A DNA stretch of 64,000 nt from Coptis chinensis (GCA_015680905.1 CM027385.1:23256501-23320500); one strand, 5' to 3'. Shown: positions 11,685 through 23,305, numbered from the stretch's first letter. Notes: generated by a model not told the origin, from the letters alone. Program-made: numbers and translations.

Positions 11685-13184
11685 TGATAACCGTAAAAAG
11701 ATAGTCTTACTCACAAATAAAACGATGAAACTCTAAACGAAAGTAAAACTATAAGCTGTTGCTTATACTAGACTTATCAAAGATATTTGTTTTCTACTCT
11801 CGAATCTATTGACGTAGAGTTGGAATAGAAGATTCGTTCCACTTCTAGTCCTTTAGCATTCAAGTTTTCTATAATTGATGGTCTATCCAAGGTCAATGAG
11901 AGATTTACGAAGGGAATTTATACTACTGGTGAATTCAAATAACAAGATACAATTAACGGAATGACAAAATGCTAAGAGTTGAATCTAGATAAAGAATTAG
12001 GGGAATTTGATTCCACCTTGATTACCAACTTAATAAACTATCATAGTTTTGTTGTAAACCAATTCTTATGTTCTTACGGTAATAATTGGTCGTTCTAATC
12101 CCTAATTATACATGGCATTTCTACCAATTCATAACTAGCATGTGAGGTCGTCCACCCATTCTCATGGCGAATCAACGACCTTCTAGAGTGGAATAGATTC
12201 TTACAACGATTCTATACTACAAAATCAAGTTTTCATCAAGGTTCATCAAACCCCTCTAATGGAGGTTTAGCCTTGATTCATCAAACTATCATTTCCAATT
12301 GAATTAAAACTAGACATAATATAAAGATTTGAACTTTACTAATTAAACTACTCAAGAATTGAAATCCAAATTAACAACTAGGAAATGAATAACAAACAAT
12401 AATTGAAAGTAGATCTAAACAAATTTAAATAACAAAATCGAAATTAACAAGAACTACTATTTTAATTATCTAATGAATGAAGAATAATGATTCAAATAAT
12501 TAATCTAAAACAAGGAATGACACTAATTAATTATTCATTGAAATTCAAAAACTAGATCTACAACCTATTCTAATGGCTACTTTCTATTCTAAGCTATCTA
12601 ACTATATCTTTCTTAAGAGCTAAGTCTTGTTTTATGAGAAGGAGGAGACCAGATCCATAATTTTGTGAATGGGCTGAGGAGCCATGTTTTGGGCTAGAAA
12701 ATCGAGCCCAAATCCCAATTTCTTCAGTCCACAGAGCCCATTTCAGCTGGCTTTGACTTCAGTAGATTTTTCATCCACTTTTGCTCCTCTGATTGGGTTA
12801 AAGCTTGGACCATTAGAAAGCTCTTTCCAAGCCAGTCGTTTTGACGTAAGTTAGGCTCAAATCCAAGGCCTAAGTCCAAAGATATGGTCTTCCGAAATTC
12901 TGCTGACTTGTGCACTATTTCTGCTCGTGTTGACTTTTCAGCTTTTGACTGGGCATCATAAAGGCTTTGTCTCCTTGAATGTTGGCCTTTATCACAGAAC
13001 TTCTTAGCAACCAACCCTTTGCTCCTTTATATCGCCAAAGTGGCACATTTCTGCACATAATTGAGTTCCATGCCAGAAATACGTAAAAGCACATAATTAG
13101 CATTAACTCTTTTTTATTACTCACATAATTGGTCTAAAAGTAGGATTATTAAGGGATTAAAACTACAGTTTTGAGCTCTTATCA
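11685..13184 (-). repeat. 5' LTR of element B
   Basis: About 1,500 bp. On the minus strand it starts TGATAAGAGCTCAAAACTG at 13184 and ends GGTTATCA at 11685. It carries the U3 block shared with the C, D and E LTRs (near 12770-12900: CCAATCAGAGGAGC, GGTCCAAGC, GGAAAGAGCTTTC) and a TATA-like TCATAAAAC near 12630-12640. The second LTR is outside the window. Confidence 0.85.
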
Positions 13185-13229
13185 AGATCATATCATGAAT
13201 ATTCACCTAACAAATAACAATTAAAAAAT

Positions 13230-13489
13230 AAAGTTAAGAAGCCATAAAATAGATAGCAATTAAATGTGCAAGGAAACATAATTGTAAGGATACAATTTGT
13301 TTTGAAAAGAAAAAAAAGTTAGTTACTTAGTGCGCTGTGTAACCAACACTAGAAAACAAAGTTAAGAAGCCATATAATAGATAGCAATTAAATGTGCAAG
13401 AAAACAGGAACTTCAAGGAATAATTGATTTTGGAAAGGAAAAAAAATATAGATATATAGTTACTTGGCGCGCTATGTAACCGACACTAG
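13230..13489. repeat. Imperfect direct duplication, about 130 bp unit
   Basis: Unit 1 (13230-13352) and unit 2 (about 13358-13489) share AAGTTAAGAAGCCATA, ATAGATAGCAATTAAATGTG, GTTACTTRG, a GCGC-containing core and ACCRACACTAG. The units end in the ACACTAG subterminal motif, consistent with CACTA subterminal repeat structure. Confidence 0.7.
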
Positions 13490-15569
13490 TGTCGACACAC
13501 ACAACAACAAGCTAAAAACAGATATAGATACTAGTATCTACAAGGTCAAAGACGAGCTAAAGATGATAGACCCACACTAGTGGCGACTCATAAAATTGGC
13601 ATATATATGGACACTAGTGTCGATACGTAAAACTTGTGTGTATACGGACACTTCTAATAAAAAAGAATTTAAAAATTACGCTTGTTATTGTACAAACAAT
13701 GTTACTAAAGAAATTGTGAAATCAAATTAGTATTTGTTTTTTGGCAAAAAAAAGAGGTAAGTCATTGTCTAGGCTTAGGTATTGTCCTCTTGCATTCATT
13801 AATGGTTTATACGACAAAAAACCAAAAGTACGGATACAAAAACAAGTAAAAATAAAATGAAATGCACTATTGGAACTAATTCAAAGAGAATATTACCTGC
13901 TGGCGCAGTTAGCTTTGCGAAAGTATAACCTTTACGACCCATGCACAAGTAGGAACTATGAGCTGCTGAGGAAAATTAAAGTAGAATGAAAAGCAGTTTA
14001 TAAGTCGCTTTTTGGCTTTTGTTGCAGAGAAAAAGAACGCAACATGGAAAAATAAATGACTTGTTTAATGTACAAGCGTCTGAAGTATAGTTACCATTTT
14101 GAACTTTGGATACTAAAGTTACGTGAATGAAGCATTGCAACCTACACAAATTAAATAAGCAAGTCTAACTAACCACACTCTTCCTAAAAACCTAAAAGCA
14201 CAATAGGAAGACAGGTTAAAAAAAACCGAAAGGACAATAATTGGAAGGTTACTTAGTAAGCATGCACATCATGTCATACACGTGCAGGAATTCATAACAA
14301 GCGCACCACACCATGACCGGAAAAGATGAAACTTTTACCTTCTGTTCTGCAAGCAAATGTTTAAGTCTAAACTAACTAGCCTTGAAAAAACAAATATTGA
14401 AATCTGATAAGTCAAGGACTAATATGATATGACCTTTATATCAATACCGTACCCATAGTTCTCTTTGTAATTATGAGGCATGTCCTGATGTCCATATTGT
14501 AATAAGGAGAGATGAAATGCCACGATATTATTAAGGTTGGACAACACTATTACATATAAACTTAAAAAATGATAAACAAGAAACAAGTAGAGCTAGTACA
14601 CATATGGCACAATTAATCCAAAGCACCAATTATGTACACTGAGAAATCAATATTATCAATCAACCATAGAAACCAAGTGATCATGCATAATCTAATAATC
14701 TTAATTAAAATTTAACTCAAGCACTGTGTACATAGAAAGTAGAACAAGCAGCCTTGAGAGTCTTCTAGAGACTGAACAAGCAGCCCAAGCATAGGTAAAC
14801 AAGAATGTAAAAAAACCAAGAATGTGTACTAGTGTCACACAAATGGATTCAATCCACAAATAAGATCCTTACCTAGGATTCAATCCACAACAGGGTGTCG
14901 TTATTAAGCAATTCTGGTGTAGTGTTCATAGAAACTTACTCGTTCAAACTTGGGAGTCTGTGAGGAGAGAGTTAGCTGAGATTGGTTGTGAATGAGCAAC
15001 AAAGACCAAGTAAGTAATAAAAATGTAATATGATTCAAAAATAAAGTTCTACTAAGCAACACACCTTAAGGATACTAATCACAATTCACAAACACCATGT
15101 GCATTCCCCAAAAATTGAAGGTTACACTAGAAAACAAATAAAATGTATTGGAAATGGCAAAATCAAGACATGCATATAATTATAGTGGTGTGGATTTGAT
15201 CTTGTAATAGTTTAACATACCAAGCTAATTCTAGATTAGATCCATGGGATGGTCTTCTTTATAAGAATTTTTCAATCACTTTAATCAATATGAGGGGTTA
15301 GACGGTTAAGTACAATGTAAGTTAATACAATAAAGAAATTTCAGAATACAAAGTTAAGAAACAAGATTTGGAGTGTTACCTTGTTATCAAAGAAAATTCC
15401 CTAGTTCTCATAGGCTAACCTCCATCATCCAAAGATAAGAAACAGGACTTGGAGTATTTCATCATCCACTACATTTTAGTAGCTAACAATTATAAAATGC
15501 ACACAATAACCAAAGAAACAAAATCAACAGCAATAAGAATTCCCATCATGAACCTATAACCTGTTTGAT
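13490..15569. other. CACTA interior without recognisable gene
   Basis: AT-rich DNA inside the CACTA block. It holds subterminal ACTAGTGTC motifs (13560-13640 and 14826), the second CACTA terminus and several minus-strand AG|GTAA-like donors, for example at about 13895, 14335, 14868 and 15375. Upstream of the donor near 13895 the minus strand could read MGRKGYTFAKLTAPAG, a possible captured exon end. No complete gene can be supported. Confidence 0.35.
14895..14924 (-). repeat. CACTA terminal inverted repeat, inner copy
   Basis: The minus strand begins CACTACACCAGAATTGCTTA and continues to a GACAC end. It differs by only a few bases from the terminus at 17491-17520 and has the same orientation. 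No matching left terminus was found between 13185 and this point. Confidence 0.6.
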
Positions 15570-16229
15570 GGTATAAATGGGTATGGAATATATACTTGCA
15601 CCCCAAAACAACAAGTATAGTCTGGAAACTAATTCAAAACACTACCCCAACAGATGACAACGTACGAACTAAAGGTATACACATGGTTTCTCGCTGCAGA
15701 AATGAAGAAGAGAACATCAAGCTACATGCTCTGGGAATGTAACTGTGCTACAAAACTGTGGCAGTGGCTATTCGACTTCTTGAAAGTTCAACCAGTTCTC
15801 TCTCTGCATGGTATAATCAATGCCCTTAAACTTCTCAACCCCATTTGGCAGCAGCTATGGAAGTCAGCAGCAACAAGCCTAATGTCCCAAATATGGAAGT
15901 CAAGAAATCGATGCTAGTTTGATAACAAGGTTATGAACAAAAACAACATCAAGAAGGAAGTCATTAAAGAACTAAAAGCTGTAGGGAAGATTGCAAATGG
16001 GTTCATGTTCAACATAGTTGATGACTTGAGTATACTCCACTCACTAAATATCAAAGGTAGAGCACAACCCTTAAACAACATCAAAGAAGTCAGTTGGATA
16101 CCGCTAGACCATGGTTATGTGAAAGCTAATACTAATGGATCATCTGTTGGAAGCCCGGGACTTGGAGGTGTGGGAATAATTTTTCGAGACCACAATGCTC
16201 AAGTGATAGGAGTGACTTCCCTAGGCTAG
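15570..16229 (+). pseudogene. LINE-type zf-RVT plus RNase H fragment
   Basis: C-terminal piece of a plant L1-type ORF2 or a related captured reverse-transcriptase-like gene. The zinc-binding RVT segment is readable: WNIYLHPKTTS, IVWKLIQNTTPTDDNV, then after one frame change LWECNCATKLWQWLFDF. Then comes IWKSRNRC, an in-frame TAG (15915-15917), FDNKV, and an RNase H start (WIPLDHGYVKANTNGSSVGS, GGVGIIFRDHNAQ). The usual first catalytic Asp of NTDGSS is Asn here, and the RNase H domain stops after about 45 residues. It is therefore dead: one frame change, one internal stop, loss of a catalytic residue and truncation at both ends. It lies inside CACTA-like DNA, so it may be captured sequence. 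Confidence 0.65.
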
Positions 16230-17490
16230 TAATTTTCATAGGATACGAGATCTAGATTCAAACTTTCAACCAGTAGACTAGTAACTTCAAATTTGTGTTC
16301 TATGAACCGATATACAAAATAGGGGAATACATTCAACTTAATACAAAAACATCGATATCAAACAACTTCTAGAAATTAGCAAATTAAAAGTACCTTCTCG
16401 GTGGCTTAGCTTTCATGCCCATGATAGCCAGAGACTTCTATAATAAACTTTTGAAGATAAATGACAGAAAATACGAGAGAGCTATATAAATTACTAAAGA
16501 AGAATATATGACTCATACGAACTTGTTCTCTAAGCCATGGAATGTAATGAACATTGTATGTATGTTTCAACATATACCAAAACATTAACAACACAAGAAT
16601 CACACAAAGATAGCTTTTCAGCAAATAACTAAACCAAATTTTAACAAATGAAAATAATTTCCACAACAAAACTAGTTTACAACTAAAAACTGAACAAGAT
16701 TAATTAATAATAACATTTGTCGCCAGTAACAACTAAGATCTAGCAACCCTAAAACAACCAGCACCAAATAATTCAATATCAATCAAATTAACATAACCCA
16801 AATACCAAAAAGTAGATGAATATTTCATACCTATCAAAGAAAACTCGAAATAACAAAAACCCATGACAGATTCAGCGAACCCCATTGAATCTATAATAAT
16901 AAAACAATAAGAAAAGAAAAAGAATGAAAAAAAGAAAGAACTTTACCTCAATTTGGAAAAAGAACTTTGATTTGATCCAAGTTTCACATACCCATTTCAG
17001 TTTAGTGAACAATGCATCAATTTAACAAACAAAAATTAGACAAAAATACACAAACTTGAAGCTTTAAAATCATTAACTAATTAAATTTTATGTTTTGAAG
17101 AGAGAGAGAGCACTTAAAATTTCACTGAAGCTCACAAGCTCTTGCTTTGTGCTCCTTGTGTTCCTTGCAGAAGCTCTGGATAGTTTGTTAGAAGTCACCT
17201 TTTTTTTAAATGTTTCTCTCTTACTTTCCACTAGTGTCTCTGGGCTGTGTTTGTGAAAATAATGAGCGCGAGAATGGAAAAAAATGAGCGCACTAGTGAA
17301 AAGGCAGTGAGAATGAGAATGAAAAGCTAGCCCACCACCTAAGCGACGAGTTCCATAACTACCTTTACCGTCGTGTATTTACTACACCAAAATCCGTCCC
17401 CTATTTTAGGTTAGGTCACTATACGACGACCTTATGCCATATACGTTTTTGTACTCCTAAATTAAGGACGGTCATGACAGTCATAAGCTA
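16230..17490. other. CACTA interior, no gene seen
   Basis: AT-rich DNA with donor-like minus-strand sites near 16390, 16825 and 16943, a GA microsatellite near 17100, and subterminal CACTAGTG motifs near 17225-17300. The last 150 bases contain ACTACACCAAAATCCGTCCC (about 17378), which could be another decayed terminus. No ORF with recognisable homology. Confidence 0.35.
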
Positions 17491-17520
17491 GTGTCGTTTT
17501 TCAGCAATTCTGGTGTACTG
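17491..17520 (-). repeat. CACTA terminal inverted repeat, outer right end
   Basis: The minus strand begins CAGTACACCAGAATTGCTGA and ends in CGACAC. It directly abuts the internal leader of the copia element at 17521, so it marks the insertion point of the CACTA into the copia element. Confidence 0.6.
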
Positions 17521-17562
17521 TCTGACCAAGATTTGGATAACACCCTAGGTTAATCTAACCAA

Positions 17563-17575
17563 GGCTCTGATACCA
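17563..17575 (-). other. tRNA-iMet-type primer site of the copia element
   Basis: Minus-strand TGGTATCAGAGCC, the standard primer site of plant Ty1/copia elements (complement of the initiator tRNA-Met 3' end), two bases inside the LTR edge. Confidence 0.88.
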
Positions 17576-17577
17576 CT

Positions 17578-18308
17578 TGTTGGGGAATTAAGCGATACCA
17601 ATCAATCCCCACTACACAGATAACATGTATTGAAACTCACTTCAACTCTAGAAAAATTCTAAATATCAACTACAACCTAGCTAACATGCCCAGCTCTCTA
17701 AACAACTATTAACAACAGATAATAATGTAAAAATAAGAACAAGCATACCACAACATAAAGATATAGCGTGGTTCGACCAATGATGCCTACTTCCACAAGA
17801 GCTTGTCCTTTTATAAAATGGGAAAGAAGATTACAATCTCTCATTTCAGTCTCTCACCTTACTAGATCACTATTCTCTCTTTACAGGCTTGTCTCTCTAT
17901 AAAGGTTATATCACAATCTTGATAGCTTTCAAGATTCGGTTTTCTCTCTGGTTGCTTAGGTTTTCCAAAACCTTATATCTGTTTATATACTGCCCTTCCA
18001 AATTTGCAGTTACTATAGCGAATTAGAATACAAATATAGACATGGCCTTGGTATGGCCGGCCAGAAAAAGTCGAGGGCGGGAACGCTCAAAGCGCTGGAT
18101 GATGTTCACAAAGATGGGCGCTGAAGTCGCCACTTTGAGCCAGGCCAAGTCGAGGGTGGGGTGCGATCAATCGCCTGGAGGTTCCTCAAGGCAAGAGCGC
18201 GAGTCACCCCTTGAGCAGGCCTAATCTGAGTGCGTGCGCGCTCAGGCTTCTTCAAGCAGAAATCAACTGATTCTCTCATTCTTCCTCATGTGAGGGATAA
18301 CTCCAACA
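17578..18308 (-). repeat. Copia 5' LTR
   Basis: About 731 bp. On the minus strand it starts TGTTGGAGTTATCCCTC at 18308 and ends CCCCAACA at 17578, giving a matching TGTTGG/CCAACA terminal pair. A TATATAAAC box lies at 17981-17989 on the minus strand. The U3 portion (about 18045-18250) is rich in GCGC-containing words (GAGCGCGCACGC, CTCGCGCTC), similar in style to the Athila leader arrays. Confidence 0.8.
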
Positions 18309-19940
18309 TAAAGATGGTAGTGGTCCAATTAACATCAGACCGTATAGGTATCCACATATTTATAAATCTGAGAATGCTAAGAAAGTCCAAGAAATGCTCA
18401 AGTCAGGAATAGTAAGGCCCTCTAATAGTCCTTTTACATCTCATGTTTTGCTTGTTAAGAAAAAGGACCACTCATGGAGAATGTTCATAGATTATAGAAA
18501 ACTCAATGACATGACGATGAAGAATAAATATCCTATTCATGTTATCGAGGAGTTGTTAGAGGAACTTCATGGTGCGTGTATATTTTCTAAGTTTGATATG
18601 CGGGATGGATTTTTCAAGATAAGAGTTTACACGCTTGACATTCATAAGACAGCCTTCAGCACACATTTTTGCCGTTACGAGATCAAGGTAATGCCTTTTG
18701 GACTCACTAATGCACCATCTACCTTCCAGAGTCTTATGAAAGAGGTTTTTAAGGAGTACATTAGAAAATTTGTTCTGGTTTTCTTCGATGACATCCTAGT
18801 GTATAGTAGAAGTTTAGAGGATCATTTCGTACACTTGAGAGTTGTACTTCTGCTATTAAGACAACACAAACTTTTTGCTAAGAAATCTAAGTGTGTATTT
18901 GTTCAATGAAAACTAAAGTATTTGGGACACATTATTTCTAAAGAAGGAGTCTAAGCCGATCCTATTAAGGTGGATGGTTTGAAGGACTGGCCTATTCCGA
19001 AGACAGTGAAAGCACTTAGAGGATTCTTAGGGCTTACAGGGTACTATAGGAGATTCATGAAGAACTATGACACTATCACAAAGCCTTTTATTGATCTACT
19101 TAAGAAGGACCACTTTCAATGGAATGAAATTGCTGAGGATGCATTTATAAAGCTAAAGGAAGCGATGATTATGACCCCAGTCTTAGCTCTACCAAATTTC
19201 ACAAGCTTTTTGTGTTGGAAACAGATGCTTGCCATAGTGGCATAGGAGCAGTATTGTTGTTGGAAGGTAGACCCCTCGCTTTTTTGAGTAAAGCCTTGCC
19301 ACCTAAGAAGCTCAGGCTTTCTACATATGAAAAAGAATTATGGGCCATAATTTTTGTTATTAATAGATGGTGTTCATACTTGTATGGGAGGTATTTTATC
19401 ATTAGAACAGATCATAAGAGTTTGAAGTACCTCATAGAGTAGAAAATGCCTACTATTCTTCAACAGAAGTGGCTATCTAAAGTATTGGGTTATGACTACA
19501 AAATAACCTATAAAAAGGGGGTTGATAATGTATGTGGTTACCGACGGTTTATCTAGAGCATTTGAGGAACAAGGGTTGTGTGTAAGTGTGGTATGTGTAC
19601 AACCTATCTGCGTACAAGAACTCGCATAGTGTATGGAATGGGATGAGCTAGCACAAAAATTGATTGCCGAGTTGTTAATTGATGCCACTAGGCACCAAGG
19701 GCATACGTATGACCATCAGGTATTAAGGTGTAATAGGAAACTCTATGTCAGTAACAATGGTTCCTTGAGGCGCAAAATATGGGAATAATTGCATGCCGGT
19801 GGAATCGGTGGGCACTCTGGTGTTCAAGCTACCACTAAAAGGCTCGAACAATATTTTTTCTGGCCTAGATTCAAGCAAGACGTGAAGCAATGGGTGACTA
19901 GTTGTAATGTGTGCCAGCAAAGTGAAGTCGTAGAAAGTGG
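18309..19940 (+). mobile_element. pol: Chromovirus (Ty3/gypsy) pol fragment: RT, RNase H, integrase start (fossil)
   Basis: Plus-strand pol of a plant chromovirus, the oldest core of the nest. The RT begins with the linker GSGPINIRPYRYPHIYK, then VRPSNSPFTSHVLLVKKKD, the MPFGLTNAPSTFQSLM block and the catalytic FFDDILVYS box. The thumb (GLTGYYRRF) is followed by RNase H (LETDACHSGIGAVLL, STYEKELWAI, IIRTDHKSLKYL). The integrase zinc finger follows (HAGGIGGHSG, YFFWP, CNVCQQ). It is cut on the left by the copia element and on the right by element F (left copy of the duplication probably AGTGG, 19936-19940). It is broken in about five places. Exact clade (Reina, CRM or Tekay) is not settled. 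Confidence 0.88.
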
Positions 19941-21206
19941 TGAGTTTGTTTTATGAGTTGAAGTTCATCCTAAATCTTAAGATAGGAAAAATGGTTGATG
20001 ACTAAAAACAAGAACTTTTTCAACTTTTCTTATTCATTGTTCTAGATCTAAAGAGAGTATTGAAAAACAAGTTACTTATGAAGGGAAAAACATTGAAGTT
20101 GGTGTGGGATTAAAACATGAAGTGAAAAGAGAGGAAAGGAGATGACTTTGTCACCAAGTCACACTCATTTGATGAGTGTAACTTGTGTTCTTGATATTTA
20201 AATGAGAAGGAAAGTATAGAAACAAGTTTGATTGAAATGACAAGATTGAAAACAAGTATTGAAAACAAATATTGAATGCAATGAAGAACTTAAAAACAAA
20301 GGAAAACAAATAGATTGAAATAAAAAAAAGGTTAGTTAGGGTTATGAAGTAGTAATAGTAGTGGTGGATATTTCAAAGATTATTTAATTGATTGAGGTTC
20401 AACATAAATTGTTTAGAACTTGGATTGAATGAGAGTTGTGAAGGAGAATTGGTAGTACTCTTAGCTTTTAGGACTTGTTTTTATGGACTCTACTTGTATT
20501 GAATGAACAACTTGAAAAGAAACAATTTGATTGATGAAAGAAAACTTATTTGATTAAAGATGAAAACACAAACTTGAGAGAAATAACTTTGATTGAATGA
20601 TTGAAACATAAACTTGAAATAAAAAGGATTGAATTGAAGAACAAAATGTAAAACAAATTTGAATGTAAATGACTTGAAAAATAAATCCTACACTACTCCT
20701 ACATGACACTAGAATAATTCTAGGTGTATTCTCTCCTCCTACTTTATAGTTCTTATACCCCAACTTTTACAAAAGTCTAATTTGCCCTCTCCCTCTACAA
20801 TCAAGACACCACACCATGGTTGCTTTATACCTTTTCTTTTGCTATTGCATATCTTCTTGATCAAGCTAGGTTTTGAGCAAGTCTTCTTTTGTATCAAGGC
20901 TATGAATCTCTAGTTTTTTTAGTTAAGGACCCGACTTTCAGTTATCTGGTTTTGAGTCCTTGACCTTTGACCTTTGACTTTGATTTCGACTTTTTCAAAA
21001 CTTTTTCATAGAAGCTTCGAATCTTCGTAATAAGCGTAAATAAGGCTCCTTTTGGTGCTAAGATGCAGTTTTTATGATAAGTGGTCTGAATTGCTCTGTA
21101 ACCTGAAAAAGGCAATAAAAAATATGAGTTGTCTTTCCATTATGCGTAAGAAGGGCTGTAATGCAGTAATGTAAGGGTAATAAAATGCACATTTGGGAGC
21201 TGATCA
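19941..21206 (-). repeat. 3' LTR of element F
   Basis: About 1,266 bp. It starts TGATCAGCTCCCAAATGTGC on the minus strand at 21206, directly after the polypurine tract, and ends AAACTCA at 19941. The TGA...TCA termini and position support the call. It contains long AT-rich runs and no coding region. The partner LTR is not visible. Confidence 0.7.
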
Positions 21207-21240
21207 CCACCCACAAATAGCATTTTACTTGTCCTCAAGC
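21207..21240 (-). other. Polypurine tract and AGGA-loop hairpin of F
   Basis: The minus strand reads GCTTG-AGGA-CAAGT, then AAAATGCTATTTGTGGGTGG, then the LTR. The stem with AGGA loop and the following tract occupy the same place before the 3' LTRs of D and E. The tract primes plus-strand DNA in this element class. Confidence 0.7.
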
Positions 21241-23305
21241 AAGGATGAGAGAAAAAAACTAAGATCACAAATGAGTGATTTATTATTATTATACTAATCT
21301 CGTTTCGCAGAGTGCGATTGCATTGACCATATGCAAGAAGACCTTAAACCACTAGGACTTCCCTAGTGGACGCAATTTAAGTCTTGTGAGAGTTTTCCAG
21401 AGAAGGTACTCACAAACTTCTTCTATCTAGTACAAAGGGTCTTGTTTCCTTATTTATTCTCAAGAGTCTATACATCTCATTAGTGGGGAATAAGGACAAG
21501 CTCCTTTGAAATTAGAATAATATATGTAGAGTAATTTAATCATCTAAAGATAAATGTACAAACATGAGCAATGAAGTGCAAAAGAATGGTCATTTATGAA
21601 ACTTTTGGAGAGTATCCTTAAGGAAGGTTCTCATAGGGATGTGTCAAAATACAAACACTCTGATAGATTTACTTAAGTTTCATTCTCTCAAATGCAATGG
21701 GCATTTATATATTCCTTATGTACTTGACTAACGTCCAAAGGAAGCCTAGGTCAATTTATCACACTTGCTACTTACTATCACACCATCCTATTTCTAATTG
21801 AGCTAGATGTCTTTTATTAGGAGTTATGGGGTTAGGGTGATGGTTTAGAAAACAAAAGGAAGGGAAAACCAAAATCTGATAAGTTGAGAAATTGAGAAAT
21901 TAGGTCTTCAAGATACTTGTAACTAGAGAAGAATCTCATTTTGTTCTTTGCTTCTGAATTGTGATTCATTCTTTAGCCCTTTGGCTTTGTGACTCCATAG
22001 GATTTTAAAATTTTGGGAGTTCTAACTTTGCTTTTGTTTCTTATATCGTCTCCCTTTTGATTTTGAACTTTTGGGAGATTCGATATTTGACTCAATTGAT
22101 TTTTTTGAAGTTTTGGTTTTTTAATGGGTCTTTCTTTTTTTCTCTTTATTTTCTTTTCGAAGCAACTAACTGATCAATTTTTGTACAATGTCTTTTCTCC
22201 TTTTTTTTTTTTTTTTTTTTTTCTGATATCCATCCAATTCTCAACTAGTAAGCTGGATAAGCTTTTTATTGTGTGTTGTAACGGGCCAGGGATTTATGGT
22301 GAAGAATAAAAAGGCTTTTAGAAATTGGTGAAGGCTCAAGAGGGGTAACTAGAGGAAAAACTATCTGTTTGGGTTTTTAACGTTTATCTGGCTATATCGA
22401 TCCAGAAAAGGGCCTAAATTCTCTCCTAAGATATGGCGTGGTGATCAAGCAAGTGGACGTGTGGTCTTTCTATCTGGACATCCTTTGTGTCATCATTCAA
22501 TAATCATTTAGATGAGGCTTTTGGCTAGATTCTCACAGGATATGGAACTTAATTGTTCTAACCTTGGTCTCGGAAACTCATTGCTATATACAATCAAATG
22601 CTTATGCATGTCATTCATGAAAAGATGCATAAACTATTGTACGTATATTAGTCTAAGTTTGAAGAACGAATCCTTACTTTATTGCTATAATGAGACGTCT
22701 AGACTTTTTATTCGTCATGGAAAAAGGAAACAAGACATTTAATACTAAACAGAAAAATATTTTTGTTGTTTTTTTTCGAAATTTTTTTTAAGGAAGGAAG
22801 AAATATACTACTATATCTAATATAGAAAGTGTCTACTTTTTGTAAAATGTTATTATACCACCCCCAAATAGAAATATGTTTTGTCCTCAAAGTATGAAGA
22901 GATAAGAAAAGAGATTACCATAGAAACATAAGCAAAAACGGTGATACACCTGTATTATGTTCTTCGTGATGAAAATATGTCACCCCCAAATAAGTTTGGG
23001 GCGTGGGTTGTTTGATATAGAATGAGAAATACATAGTTTATTGTACTAGAGATAATGATTCTACTATGAGCTTTTTGGGTTTTTGTATTTTTGAAAACAT
23101 ATGTCATGTAGAAAGGAAAAACATAAAATTTTGGCATGATGTATTTGTATTACCTTCTACTCATATACCAAATTCTAGATAAGAAACAAATAAAACAAAC
23201 AGACAATATTAAAATTACACTACTAGTTATAATTATACATAAGTGCGAAAAGAAAACAAACTGAAAATAAAACATAACTATCTTTACGGACACTAGGGAG
23301 CTACC
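21241..23305 (-). other. 3' untranslated region of F with extra polypurine tracts
   Basis: No gene is seen. Conserved Athila 3' UTR blocks occur near 21290-21430 and 21740-21830. Two further polypurine tracts on the minus strand lie at 22857-22870 (TATTTGGGGGTGGT) and about 22981-22990, the first with an AGGA-loop hairpin next to it (22881-22892). A poly-T run is at 22200-22222. Confidence 0.6.

Larger units (their letters stand above)
4507..13184 (-). mobile_element. Athila-type element B, 5' and central part (fossil)
   Basis: Minus-strand Athila-type element. Right to left it has a 5' LTR (11685-13184), primer site (11670-11682), leader, gag and protease (11016 to 8246), a short tail region, ORF2 (6947-5787) and the start of ORF3 (about 4840-4507), where A is inserted. 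No RT, RNase H or integrase is recognisable between protease and ORF2, so B looks non-autonomous in structure. The remaining 3' part should lie left of A, outside the window. Its right end sits in CACTA-like DNA; the flanking 5 bases are AGATC (13185-13189). Coding parts are broken in roughly ten or more places in total. Confidence 0.85.
13185..17520. mobile_element. CACTA (En/Spm)-like DNA transposon, right part, possibly two nested copies
   Basis: The right terminus at 17520 is the inverse of CAGTACACCAGAATTGCTG, close to the CACTA-type terminal inverted repeat. A second terminus in the same orientation, ending exactly in GTAGTG, lies at 14895-14924. Subterminal motifs with ACTAGTGTC or CACTAGTGTCG recur near 13480-13640, 14826 and 17225-17300, as is typical of CACTA elements. 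No TNP2-type transposase is seen. The left end has been removed from view by insertion of Athila B. Many reverse-strand splice-donor-like sites and a LINE-derived fragment suggest a non-autonomous element carrying captured DNA. The expected 3-bp target duplication right copy is 17521-17523 (TCT). Confidence 0.55.
17521..18308 (-). mobile_element. Ty1/copia element, 5' LTR and leader start (fossil)
   Basis: Minus-strand copia element of which only the 5' LTR (17578-18308), the primer site (17563-17575) and about 40 bases of leader remain before the CACTA terminus. It sits inside chromovirus sequence: the base after its outer end (18309) continues RT-proximal chromovirus coding. The expected right copy of its target duplication is 18309-18313 (TAAAG). 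The internal coding region should lie left of the CACTA, outside the window. Confidence 0.75.

Noticed and set aside
15933-16229. Possible host RNase H-like gene
   Set aside because: It continues in frame from a zf-RVT segment across a stop, lacks a catalytic Asp and is truncated; a LINE-type remnant is simpler.
22124-22309. Phe-rich open frame
   Set aside because: Driven by a poly-T run in the 3' UTR of F.
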